Shown here: positions 5,963 to 12,048 of the stretch, piece after piece
Numbering within the stretch: the first letter of the stretch is position 1
How the letters are laid out: each line of letters opens with the position of its first letter
Assembly (NCBI GenBank): GCA_938091275.1
Contig: CALKMY010000001.1
Location: forward strand, 1-12,099
DNA: 12,099 bases
Reading direction: 5' to 3'
Origin: Candidatus Nanopelagicales bacterium
Lineage (GTDB): Bacteria > Actinomycetota > Actinomycetes > S36-B12
Made by a program: the position numbers and the translations under genes
The notes under the pieces: generated by a model
The model's input: only the letters and a program-made list of their open reading frames with translations
Databases searched by the model: none
What the model was told of the DNA's origin: nothing

Positions 5963-6072
5963 CAGGTCCTCCCCTCCTCTCGGACGCCTTCACAGGTGAC
6001 GAGTGCCTGTGCACCGGCCACCTGGCCTTGCCTGCGGGGCAACTCGAGTCCGTGACTCCTACCCCACGCTAC
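5963..6072 (-). other. rplO-secY intergenic region with four adjacent inverted repeats
   Basis: This 110-base gap lies in an otherwise tightly packed cluster. In transcribed order it can form stems 6054-6058/6046-6050 (GAGTC/GACTC, 3-base loop), 6038-6042/6028-6032 (TTGCC/GGCAA, 5-base loop), 6024-6027/6016-6019 (GGCC/GGCC, 4-base loop) and 6006-6011/5991-5996 (CACAGG/CCTGTG, 9-base loop). They are nearly back to back. None has a U-run. The secY ribosome binding site follows. Each stem alone is weak; the close packing is what stands out. A regulatory function is inference. Confidence 0.4.
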
Positions 6073-6513
6073 CTACAGCTCGATCGTCGAGCCCCCGGCA
6101 GCGTCGATTTTGTCACGAGCGCTCGAGGAGAACTTGTTCGCAGTGACCGTCACTGCCACGGAGATCTCCCCCTGCCCAAGAACCTTCACGGGCTGACCAG
6201 AACGCACAGCACCCTTAGCCACTAGATCGCTCACCGTCACGTCTCCACCCTCAGGGAAGAGCTTGTTGATGGTTGCGACGTTGACGACCTGGAAGTCGAC
6301 CTTGTTGGGATTCTTAAATCCCTTCAACTTCGGGATGCGCATGTGCAACGGCATCTGACCGCCCTCGAAAGAAGCAGGAACGGTGCCCCGGGCCTTCGTG
6401 CCCTTGGTTCCGCGACCGGCCGTCTTTCCCTTCGACCCTTCGCCGCGCCCCTTACGGGTCTTGGGCGTGTGAGCCCCAGGTGCAGGTCGCAGGTGATGAA
6501 CCTTCAGTGCCAT
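6073..6513 (-). CDS. rplO: 50S ribosomal protein L15
   Basis: The protein has 146 residues from the ATG at 6513. L15 is a late-assembly large-subunit protein that threads into 23S rRNA. The glycine- and lysine-rich N-terminal extension is evident (KGRGEGSKGKTAGRGTKGTK, about residues 19-38), followed by FEGGQMPLHMRIPKLKGF and the globular C-terminal part ending DAAGGSTIEL. The start is fixed by GAGGAGG at 6523-6529, 9 bases upstream; an in-frame TTG at 6522 directly abuts that site and cannot be used with it. One base separates it from the rpmD stop. Confidence 0.98.
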   Translation of the reverse strand: MALKVHHLRPAPGAHTPKTRKGRGEGSKGKTAGRGTKGTKARGTVPASFEGGQMPLHMRIPKLKGFKNPNKVDFQVVNVATINKLFPEGGDVTVSDLVAKGAVRSGQPVKVLGQGEISVAVTVTANKFSSSARDKIDAAGGSTIEL

Positions 6514-6514
6514 G

Positions 6515-6697
6515 TCAGTCAACCTCCTCGACGTCGACCAGATGGGACACGGTGTTCACCATGCCACGAATCTCTGGTCGATCTTCTTTCACGACGACGT
6601 CGCCGATTCGCTTGAGACCCAGGGACCGCAGAGTGTTGCGCTGACTGCTGGTTCCACCGATCTCGGATTTGCGCTGCGTCACCTTCAACTGTGTCAT
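6515..6697 (-). CDS. rpmD: 50S ribosomal protein L30
   Basis: The protein has 60 residues, the standard bacterial length. It is a small alpha-beta protein on the large subunit, absent from some bacteria. The core is recognisable: KVTQRKSEIGG, then QRNTLRSLGLKRIGDVVV, then the PEIRGMVNTVSHLV segment. The acidic end DVEEVD is common in the family. Its ATG overlaps the rpsE stop by one base (TGATG at 6695-6699), which suggests coupled translation. rplO follows one base after its stop. Confidence 0.97.
   Translation of the reverse strand: MTQLKVTQRKSEIGGTSSQRNTLRSLGLKRIGDVVVKEDRPEIRGMVNTVSHLVDVEEVD
6523..6529 (-). promoter_or_regulatory. Shine-Dalgarno site deciding the rplO start
   Basis: The minus strand reads GAGGAGG, 9 bases before the ATG at 6513 and inside the end of rpmD. 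It rules out the in-frame TTG at 6522, which would have no spacer. Confidence 0.8.
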
Positions 6698-7281
6698 CAG
6701 GAGCCCGCCCCTGCCTTGGCGCGGAGCATGGCGGCTGGCGCAACGTCTTCGAGCGGAAGGCCTCGACGTGCGGCGACAGCCTCGGGGGACTCCAACATCT
6801 GAAGTGCGGCAACTGTTGCGTGCACGATGTTGATCGCGTTGTCGGATCCGAGTGACTTGCTCAGCACGTCATGAACTCCGGCACACTCCAAGACCGCACG
6901 AACCGGCCCTCCGGCGATAACACCCGTACCGGGGGCTGCCGGCCGGAGCATGACTACGCCCGCTGCGGCTTCGCCGGTGATCGGGTGTGGAATCGTGCCT
7001 TGAATCCGAGGGACGCGGAAAAAGTTCTTTTTCGCCTCTTCCACACCCTTCGCAATGGCGGCCGGGACTTCCTTGGCTTTGCCGTAGCCCACTCCCACCA
7101 TGCCGTCACCGTCGCCAACGACAACAAGCGCGGTGAAGCTGAAGCGACGACCACCCTTGACGACCTTCGCGACACGATTGATCGAAACGACGCGCTCGAG
7201 GTGATTCGACTTCTCCTCGCGCGGCGTCCGCTCCTTGCGGTCACGGCGTTCGCCGCCTCCGCGTCGGTCGGTTCCTGACAT
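6697..7281 (-). CDS. rpsE: 30S ribosomal protein S5
   Basis: The protein has 194 residues, longer than E. coli S5 (about 167) because of a basic and glycine-rich N-terminal extension (residues 1-25) and an alanine-rich end. S5 lies at the mRNA entry side and affects decoding fidelity. The double-stranded-RNA-binding-like domain covers about 28-91 with VVSINRVAKVVKGGRRFSF, the loop in which spectinomycin-resistance changes arise in other bacteria; no change can be called without a close relative. GDGDGMVGVGYGKAKEVP follows. The C-terminal domain includes LRPAAPGTGVIAGGPVRAV and NIVHATVAAL. The ATG at 7281 has GAGGAAAA upstream. It lies 26 bases after rplR. Confidence 0.98.
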   Translation of the reverse strand: MSGTDRRGGGERRDRKERTPREEKSNHLERVVSINRVAKVVKGGRRFSFTALVVVGDGDGMVGVGYGKAKEVPAAIAKGVEEAKKNFFRVPRIQGTIPHPITGEAAAGVVMLRPAAPGTGVIAGGPVRAVLECAGVHDVLSKSLGSDNAINIVHATVAALQMLESPEAVAARRGLPLEDVAPAAMLRAKAGAGS

Positions 7282-7307
7282 GTTTTCCTCTTTCGCTCTC
7301 GGTCGTC

Positions 7308-7697
7308 TCAGAAGTCCAGGCCGGTTTCGCGCGCACCCTCGGCGAGGGCTGCGACACGACCATGGAACCGGTTTCCCCCGCGATCGAAGATAACCGTTCC
7401 AATACCGGCGGCTTTCGCCCGCTCAGCGACCAATTGGCCGACCTTGCGAGCCTTTGCTGTCTTGTCGTCACCAAGCCCGCGCATCTCGGACTCCATCGTG
7501 GAAGCGGAGGCGAGTGTGTGACCGGCAACGTCGTCGACGACCTGAGCCGTCATGTGTCGCGCGGATCGAGTCACGACCAGCCGTGGCCGCTCTGCGGTTC
7601 CCGCAACCTTCTTGCGGACTCGAATGTGGCGACGCTTGCGCCCGACAGCAACTTTGTTGCCGGAGCCCAACTTCACGCCGTATGTGCTCGTGCTCAT
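7308..7697 (-). CDS. rplR: 50S ribosomal protein L18
   Basis: The protein has 129 residues. L18 binds 5S rRNA and with L5 forms part of the central protuberance. The arginine- and lysine-rich N-terminus (VAVGRKRRHIRVRKKVAGT) is the 5S-binding part, followed by RPRLVVTRSARHMTAQVVDD. The C-terminal VIFDRGGNRFHGRVAALAEG and the end RETGLDF are highly typical. The ATG at 7697 gives the normal N-terminus, although the nearest purine-rich site (GAAAGG) is rather distant. It starts 2 bases after the rplF stop, so it may depend on ribosomes finishing rplF. Confidence 0.98.
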   Translation of the reverse strand: MSTSTYGVKLGSGNKVAVGRKRRHIRVRKKVAGTAERPRLVVTRSARHMTAQVVDDVAGHTLASASTMESEMRGLGDDKTAKARKVGQLVAERAKAAGIGTVIFDRGGNRFHGRVAALAEGARETGLDF

Positions 7698-7699
7698 CG

Positions 7700-8236
7700 C
7701 TACTTGCCCGCCTTTCCGGCCTTGCGACGGATGACTTCGTTCTCGTACCGAACACCCTTACCCTTGTAAGGCTCCGGCTTGCGCAACTTGCGAATGTTCG
7801 CCGCGGTTTCACCGACCAGTTGCTTGTCGATTCCGGTCACCGAGAAGCGGGTCGGGCTCTCGACGGCGAACGAGATGCCGTCGGGGGCCTTGACCGTGAT
7901 TGAGTGACTGTAACCGAGAGCGAACTCCAGATCTTGACCTTTGGCCGTCACCCGGTATCCGGTGCCGACGATCTCGAGGGTCTTGGAGTAGCCCTCTGTC
8001 ACCCCGGTGACCATGTTGCTGACGAGCGAGCGCGTCAGGCCGTGGAGCGCCTTCGAAGAACTCTCATCGTTCGGACGCTGGACAACCAGGCTGCCGTCTT
8101 CCTCGGCGATGGTGATCGGATCGGCAACATCGAGGCTCAAGGATCCCTTAGGCCCGGTAACCGTCACCGATCGACCGTCGATGGATGCCGTGACACCCGA
8201 AGGAACGGGGATGGGCATCTTGCCAATACGTGACAT
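7700..8236 (-). CDS. rplF: 50S ribosomal protein L6
   Basis: The protein has 178 residues from the ATG at 8236, starting MSRIGKMPIPVP as the family does. L6 sits near the factor-binding site and the sarcin-ricin loop. Two tandem L6 folds can be followed: about residues 10-80, and about 90-165 with VGTGYRVTAKGQDLEFALGY. The C-terminal signature PEPYKGKGVRY is followed by a basic tail. The frame is open six codons further upstream, but GGGAGGAG at 8241-8248 fixes the start at 8236. It lies 11 bases after rpsH, and its ribosome binding site overlaps the rpsH stop. Confidence 0.98.
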   Translation of the reverse strand: MSRIGKMPIPVPSGVTASIDGRSVTVTGPKGSLSLDVADPITIAEEDGSLVVQRPNDESSSKALHGLTRSLVSNMVTGVTEGYSKTLEIVGTGYRVTAKGQDLEFALGYSHSITVKAPDGISFAVESPTRFSVTGIDKQLVGETAANIRKLRKPEPYKGKGVRYENEVIRRKAGKAGK

Positions 8237-8240
8237 GGCG

Positions 8241-8248
8241 CTCCTCCC
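8241..8248 (-). promoter_or_regulatory. Shine-Dalgarno site deciding the rplF start
   Basis: The minus strand reads GGGAGGAG, 4 bases before the ATG at 8236 and overlapping the last base of the rpsH TAG. It excludes the upstream in-frame start at 8254, which lies on the other side of it. Confidence 0.8.
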
Positions 8249-8646
8249 TACCAAACGTAGGCGAGGACTTCCCCACCTACGCCCTTCTTCGAAGCCTGCC
8301 GGTCCGTCAGCAATCCGTTCGACGTCGACAAGATGGCGATGCCGAGCCCACCGAGAACCCGGGGCAACGACGTGCTCTTGGCATACACGCGCAATCCGGG
8401 CTTCGAGACACGGCGCAACCCCGCGATCGACCTCTCGCGTGAGGGGCCGTACTTGAGCTGCAAGGTGAGTGTCTTGCCGACTTCAGCGTCCGCCACGTCG
8501 AAGCCGGCGATGTAGCCCTCCGACTTCAGAATCTCAGCGATATTCGCCTTGATCTTGGAGTGCGGCATCGCAACGTCCTCGTGGTACGCCGAATTGGCGT
8601 TGCGCAGACGGGCAAGCATGTCCGCGATCGGGTCTGTCATTGTCAT
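8248..8646 (-). CDS. rpsH: 30S ribosomal protein S8
   Basis: The protein has 132 residues. S8 binds the central domain of 16S rRNA (helix 21) and in E. coli also represses the spc operon through its mRNA near rplE. The start MTMTDPIADMLARLRNAN is the usual actinobacterial form. The RNA-binding C-terminal part has LRRVSKPGLRVYAKST, LPRVLGGLGIAILSTS.G and GGEVLAYVW. The ATG at 8646 is preferred over the one two codons later because GAGGAAGG lies 10 bases upstream of it. It follows rpsN after 59 bases. A GGCC/GGCC mini-hairpin (8647-8658) lies between its ribosome binding site and start. Confidence 0.98.
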   Translation of the reverse strand: MTMTDPIADMLARLRNANSAYHEDVAMPHSKIKANIAEILKSEGYIAGFDVADAEVGKTLTLQLKYGPSRERSIAGLRRVSKPGLRVYAKSTSLPRVLGGLGIAILSTSNGLLTDRQASKKGVGGEVLAYVW

Positions 8647-8705
8647 GGCCTACCGGCCTTCCTCGCCGTGGTTTCCCCTGCTCTCGCTGAGGACCTGCTG
8701 CGTCG

Positions 8706-8891
8706 TTACCAACTGCTCTTCGTGACTCCGGGTAGCTCGCCCGCGTGGGCCATCTCGCGAAGGCACACGCGGCACAAGCCGAATTTGCGGTACACCGAGT
8801 GCGGGCGACCACACTTGGTGCAGCGGGTGTACGCCCGCACCTTGAACTTGGGGGTCTTGCGCTGCTTTTCGATCAACGCCTTCTTCGCCAT
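8706..8891 (-). CDS. rpsN: 30S ribosomal protein S14, short zinc-binding type
   Basis: The protein has 61 residues, the short type Z form, compared with about 100 in the zinc-free form. It lies in the head of the 30S subunit and is a late assembly protein. A zinc ribbon is formed by C24, C27, C40 and C43 (CTKC and CRVC). The end LPGVTKSSW is diagnostic for this group. The ATG at 8891 has a strong AAGGAGG at 8900-8906, 8 bases upstream and inside rplE. It starts 3 bases after the rplE stop. Many actinobacteria also keep a zinc-free S14 elsewhere for zinc starvation; that cannot be checked here. Confidence 0.98.
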   Translation of the reverse strand: MAKKALIEKQRKTPKFKVRAYTRCTKCGRPHSVYRKFGLCRVCLREMAHAGELPGVTKSSW

Positions 8892-8894
8892 GGC

Positions 8895-9452
8895 CTACGC
8901 CTCCTTGAACGGGAAGCCCAGCAGCCGAAGCAGCGCGCGCCCCTCGTCGTCATTGGTTGCGGTGGTCACGACGGTGATGTCCATGCCCCGCGTGCGGTCG
9001 ATCTTGTCCTGATCGATTTCGTGAAAAACCGATTGCTCGCTCAAACCGAATGTGTAGTTGCCATTCCCGTCAAACTGCTTCGGTGACAGTCCACGGAAGT
9101 CACGGATTCGCGGGAGAGCGATCGACAGGAGACGGTCAAGGAATTCCCACATGCGATCCCCACGCAACGTCACGTGTGCACCGATCGGCTGACCCTCACG
9201 CAATTTGAACTGAGCGATCGACTTGCGTGCCTTAGTGATCTGAGGCTTTTGACCGGTGATCTCCGTGAGGTCTCGTATGGCACCCTCAATCAACTTCGAG
9301 TCCCGTGCGGCTTCACCGACGCCCATGTTCACGACGACCTTGGTGACCGTGGGGACCTGCATGATGTTCGAGTAGCCGAATTCGCTTTGCAGACCAGGAA
9401 CGATCTCTTCGCGGTAGCGCGCCTTCAGTCGCGTCTTGGTATCGGTGGCCAT
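8895..9452 (-). CDS. rplE: 50S ribosomal protein L5
   Basis: The protein has 185 residues from the ATG at 9452. L5 binds 5S rRNA and contacts P-site tRNA and S13 across the subunit interface. Landmarks are MQVPTVTKVVVNMGVGEA at about 31-48, ITGQKPQITKARKSIAQFKLREG, the LPRIRDFRG segment and NYTFGLSEQSVFHEID. It ends LLRLLGFPFKEA. A GTG directly in front of the ATG (9455) is the alternative start. The spacing from GGGAAGGA (9459-9466) is 6 bases to the ATG and only 3 to the GTG, so I prefer the ATG. Either way it overlaps the rplX stop. Confidence 0.97.
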   Translation of the reverse strand: MATDTKTRLKARYREEIVPGLQSEFGYSNIMQVPTVTKVVVNMGVGEAARDSKLIEGAIRDLTEITGQKPQITKARKSIAQFKLREGQPIGAHVTLRGDRMWEFLDRLLSIALPRIRDFRGLSPKQFDGNGNYTFGLSEQSVFHEIDQDKIDRTRGMDITVVTTATNDDEGRALLRLLGFPFKEA

Positions 9453-9814
9453 CACAGATCCTTCCCTGTGCGCTTGGAGATCCGCACGCTGCGCTCCGAC
9501 TCGTAGGTGGAGCCGTCTGGGCGACGCTTCTCAACCTTTTCCTTGCGGTACCCGATGCGGGTAGGTCGGCTGTCTTCCGGATCGATAACCATGACGTTGG
9601 AGACATGAACTGGTGCCTCGGTTGTCACGATGCCGCCGGTCTTCGCGCCGCGGGCGTTTTGGCCCACCCGCGTGTGCTTCTTGATTCGGTTGACACCTTC
9701 GACGATCACCCGGTCAGAATCCGGATACACCTCGATGACCTTGCCGGTGAGTCCGCGATCCTTGCCCGAGATCACCTGAACGGTGTCGCCTTTGCGAACG
9801 TGGAGTTTGCTCAT
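9452..9814 (-). CDS. rplX: 50S ribosomal protein L24
   Basis: The protein has 120 residues, somewhat longer than E. coli L24 (about 104). It is an assembly initiator for the large subunit and lies near the exit tunnel. The KOW motif is at the N-terminus (KGDTVQVISGKDRGLTGKVI, about 8-27), followed by VIVEGVNRIKKHT and the EAPVHVSNVMVIDPE segment. The last 30 residues form an extended region ending VRISKRTGKDL, the common actinobacterial end. The ATG at 9814 lies 2 bases after the rplN stop, with GGAGGTG at 9823-9829 inside rplN. Its stop overlaps the start of rplE. Confidence 0.98.
   Translation of the reverse strand: MSKLHVRKGDTVQVISGKDRGLTGKVIEVYPDSDRVIVEGVNRIKKHTRVGQNARGAKTGGIVTTEAPVHVSNVMVIDPEDSRPTRIGYRKEKVEKRRPDGSTYESERSVRISKRTGKDL
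9459..9466 (-). promoter_or_regulatory. Shine-Dalgarno site deciding between GTG and ATG starts of rplE
   Basis: The minus strand reads GGGAAGGA inside the end of rplX. The 6-base spacing to the ATG at 9452 is better than the 3-base spacing to the GTG at 9455. The difference is a single residue. Confidence 0.65.
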
Positions 9815-9816
9815 GG

Positions 9817-10185
9817 CTACAGCACCTCCGGGGCAAGAGAGATGATCTTCATGAACTTCTTGTCGCGCAGCTCCCGGCCGACCGGCCCGAAGATGCGTGT
9901 TCCGCGAGGCTCGTTCTCACCCTTGAGAATCACCGCAGCGTTCTCATCGAAGCGAATGTACGACCCGTCCGGGCGACGGCGCTCTTTCCTGGTGCGGACG
10001 ATGACGGCCTTGACGACCTCGCCCTTCTTGATTCCGCCGCCGGGGATGGCGTCCTTGACGGTGGCGACGATGACGTCTCCGACCCCTGCGTAACGTCGTC
10101 CTGAGCCACCGAGTACCCGGATGCACAAGATCTCCTTGGCACCGGTGTTATCGGCGACTCGCAATCGCGACTCTTGCTGGATCAC
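9817..10185 (-). CDS. rplN: 50S ribosomal protein L14
   Basis: The protein has 122 residues, the universal length. L14 is a beta-barrel protein at the subunit interface that forms bridges to 16S rRNA. The sequence starts (GTG as Met) MIQQESRLRVADNTGAKE, continues with CIRVLGGSGRRYAGVGD and GGGIKKGEVVKAVIVRT, and ends with GTRIFGPVGRELRDKKF and SLAPEVL. The GTG start at 10185 has AGGAGAG at 10191-10197, 5 bases upstream. It is the first gene after the 79-base gap that corresponds to the S10/spc operon boundary. Confidence 0.98.
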   Translation of the reverse strand: MIQQESRLRVADNTGAKEILCIRVLGGSGRRYAGVGDVIVATVKDAIPGGGIKKGEVVKAVIVRTRKERRRPDGSYIRFDENAAVILKGENEPRGTRIFGPVGRELRDKKFMKIISLAPEVL

Positions 10186-10264
10186 TGCTTCTCTCCTGAT
10201 CGTCTGCCGGTTCTCTGTTCGAGCCTGGCGGAACCCCTCCGACTGCTGTTTGCGGCCGGCTTGT
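10186..10264 (-). other. rpsQ-rplN gap, the classical S10/spc operon boundary
   Basis: These 79 bases hold the rplN ribosome binding site (10191-10197). They also hold weak inverted repeats: GCCGG/CCGGC (10206-10210 with 10256-10260) and the competing GGTTC/GAACC (10209-10213 with 10231-10235, 17-base loop). I see no TANNNT -10 element and no U-run. In E. coli the spc promoter lies in this place; here no promoter can be recognised by eye. Confidence 0.35.
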
Positions 10265-10537
10265 CTACTTGGCCTTCTCCAAAACCTCGACCACGCGCCA
10301 CCGCTTCGTGGCCGACATCGGTCGCGTCTCCATGAGCAGGACGCGGTCCCCTACACCCGCTGAGTTCTGCTCGTCGTGCGCTTTCAACTTGCTGGTGCGA
10401 CGAACGACTTTCCCGTACAGCGGGTGCTTGAAGCGGTCCTCGACGGCAACGACAACGGTCTTGTTCATCTTGTCGCTCACGACGAGGCCTTCGCGGACCT
10501 TGCGGTAGCCCCGGGCTTGCGTTTGCGTGGCGCTCAT
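10265..10537 (-). CDS. rpsQ: 30S ribosomal protein S17
   Basis: The protein has 90 residues. S17 is an OB-fold protein and an early assembly protein at the junction of the 5' and central domains of 16S rRNA. The core is obvious: REGLVVSDKMNKTVVVAVED, KHPLYGKVVRRTSKLKAHDE and the GDRVLLMETRPMSATKRWRVVEVLE end. A short N-terminal extension of about ten residues precedes it. The ATG (10537) overlaps the rpmC stop by four bases (ATGA) and has GAGGAGGG upstream. It is the last gene before the 79-base gap. Confidence 0.98.
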   Translation of the reverse strand: MSATQTQARGYRKVREGLVVSDKMNKTVVVAVEDRFKHPLYGKVVRRTSKLKAHDEQNSAGVGDRVLLMETRPMSATKRWRVVEVLEKAK

Positions 10538-10794
10538 GCAGCACCCTCCTCGCCGTCACCGGCATCGTCTGAAATCTCGAGCATGGGAGTGATTCCGAGT
10601 TCCCGTTCCCGCATGATCGTGTAGATGCGAGCGATGTCCTTGCGGACGGCGCGAAGACGGCCGTGACTCTCCAACTGACCAGTAGCACCCTGGAATCGAA
10701 GGTTGAATAGTTCTTCCTTCGACTCGCGAAGCTTGGTCACGAGCTCTTCTTGCGTCAGGTTGCGCAGCTCACCTGCTGCTGTACCCACTGCCAT
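10534..10794 (-). CDS. rpmC: 50S ribosomal protein L29 with an acidic tail
   Basis: The protein has 86 residues. L29 is a helical hairpin protein at the tunnel exit and part of the docking area for trigger factor and SRP. The core is MAVGTAAGELRNLTQEELV..., KLRESKEELFNLRFQGATGQ and then RAVRKDIARIYTIMREREL, about residues 1-66. After it comes an acidic end (ISDDAGDGEEGAA, about 74-86) that E. coli L29, at about 63 residues, lacks. The ATG overlaps the rplP stop by one base (TAATG), and the stop overlaps rpsQ by four. Confidence 0.97.
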   Translation of the reverse strand: MAVGTAAGELRNLTQEELVTKLRESKEELFNLRFQGATGQLESHGRLRAVRKDIARIYTIMRERELGITPMLEISDDAGDGEEGAA

Positions 10795-11216
10795 TAGTCC
10801 TCACCTGCTTCATCGCGTCGGATGATCCGACACTTCATCGGAAGTTTGTGCACCGCCCGCATGAGCGCCTCGTGCGCCAATGCTTCGTCCGGATAGGACA
10901 ACTCGAACATGACGCGTCCTGGCTTGACGTTGGCTACCCACCACTCAGGGGATCCCTTTCCGGATCCCATGCGAGTCTCCGCTGGCTTCTTGGTCAACGG
11001 ACGGTCCGGGTAGATGTTGATCCACACCTGCCCACCACGCTTGACGTGACGAGTGATCGCAATACGGGCCGCCTCGATCTGCCGGTTCGTTACGTAGGCC
11101 GGTTCGAGGGCCTGGATGCCGTAGGTACCGAAAGTGACGTGCGTCCCACCCTTGGCAGCACCCGACCGCTTGGGGTGGTGCTGCTTACGGTGCTTGACCC
11201 TTCGAGGTATCAACAT
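10794..11216 (-). CDS. rplP: 50S ribosomal protein L16
   Basis: The protein has 140 residues. L16 is a late assembly protein that helps form the A site and the peptidyl transferase region. It starts MLIPRRVKHRKQHHPKRSG and contains FGTYGIQALEPAYVTNRQIEAARIA (split here as FGTYGIQALEP and YVTNRQIEAARIA), the signature KPAETRMGSGKGSPEWWVA at about 77-95 and KPGRVMFEL. R82 matches the arginine that is hydroxylated in E. coli L16; no modification can be inferred here. The ATG at 11216 follows the rpsC stop by 2 bases and has AGGAGGG at 11223-11229. Confidence 0.98.
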   Translation of the reverse strand: MLIPRRVKHRKQHHPKRSGAAKGGTHVTFGTYGIQALEPAYVTNRQIEAARIAITRHVKRGGQVWINIYPDRPLTKKPAETRMGSGKGSPEWWVANVKPGRVMFELSYPDEALAHEALMRAVHKLPMKCRIIRRDEAGED

Positions 11217-11218
11217 GA

Positions 11219-12046
11219 TCAGCCCTCCTGTCCTGCGGGCGCTACTTCCGCCGGTGCCGCCGACTCCTCGGTGGCAGCGGCTTCTGCCGGTGCTTCTGCG
11301 GTGGCGGGTGCTTCCTCGTCCCGACGACCTCGTCGCGGCCGCTCCGGTCGTGAGCGCTGGCCACTCAAACGAGCTGCCGCGGCAGCGGCTTCCCTTTCCG
11401 CCCGTGAGCCAAGGGCTTCACCCTTGTAGATCCATACCTTGACGCCGATACGACCGAACGTCGTGCGGGCCTCGTAGAAGCCGTAGTCGATATCGGCGCG
11501 CAGCGTGTGCAACGGAACGCGTCCCTCGCGATAGAACTCGGTCCGCGACATTTCCGCGCCACCCAAACGGCCGGAGACCTGAACACGGATGCCCTTGGCT
11601 CCCGCCTTCATCGCACTTTGCATGCCCTTGCGCATCGCGCGCCGGAAGGACACTCGGCTCGACAACTGCTCGGCAATGCCCTGGGCGACCAGTTGGGCCT
11701 CGATCTCGGGGTTCTTCACCTCGAGGATGTTCAACTGCACCTGCTTGCCAGTCAGCTTCTCGAGGTCGCCGCGGATCCTGTCCGCTTCGGCGCCGCGACG
11801 ACCGATGACGATGCCCGGGCGCGCGGTATGGATATCCACCCGTACTCGCTCCCGGGTCCGCTCAATCTCGACCTTGGCGATTCCAGCTCGCTCCATGCCC
11901 TGACTCAGCAGCTTGCGAATCTTCACGTCCTCTTCGACGTAGTCGCGGTAGCGCTGACCCTTCTTGACATCGTCGGCGAACCAACGAGAGGTAAAGTCGG
12001 TGGTCACGCCCAGCCGGAAGCCGTGCGGGTTGACTTTCTGTCCCAC
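11219..12046 (-). CDS. rpsC: 30S ribosomal protein S3 with a long low-complexity tail
   Basis: The protein has 275 residues, compared with about 233 in E. coli. S3 lies at the mRNA entry tunnel and has helicase and single-stranded-RNA contacts. The start is (GTG as Met) MGQKVNPHGFRLG. The type II KH domain covers about 38-107 with the GRRG loop at 82-85. The C-terminal S3 domain has GIRVQVSGRLGGAEMSR at about 152-168 and the TFGRIGVKVWIYKGE end at about 196-210. Residues about 215-245 are alanine- and arginine-rich, and 244-275 are alanine-, glutamate- and proline-rich; such tails are usual in actinobacteria. The GTG at 12046 has GGAAGAGGG at 12053-12061. Confidence 0.98.
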   Translation of the reverse strand: MGQKVNPHGFRLGVTTDFTSRWFADDVKKGQRYRDYVEEDVKIRKLLSQGMERAGIAKVEIERTRERVRVDIHTARPGIVIGRRGAEADRIRGDLEKLTGKQVQLNILEVKNPEIEAQLVAQGIAEQLSSRVSFRRAMRKGMQSAMKAGAKGIRVQVSGRLGGAEMSRTEFYREGRVPLHTLRADIDYGFYEARTTFGRIGVKVWIYKGEALGSRAEREAAAAAARLSGQRSRPERPRRGRRDEEAPATAEAPAEAAATEESAAPAEVAPAGQEG

Positions 12047-12048
12047 GA

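Noticed and set aside
9452..10185. Shared RRPDGS segment in L14 and L24, suggesting duplication
   Set aside because: The match is six residues within different folds; in L14 it is a conserved family segment, in L24 it lies in the variable C-terminal extension. Chance or convergence is enough.
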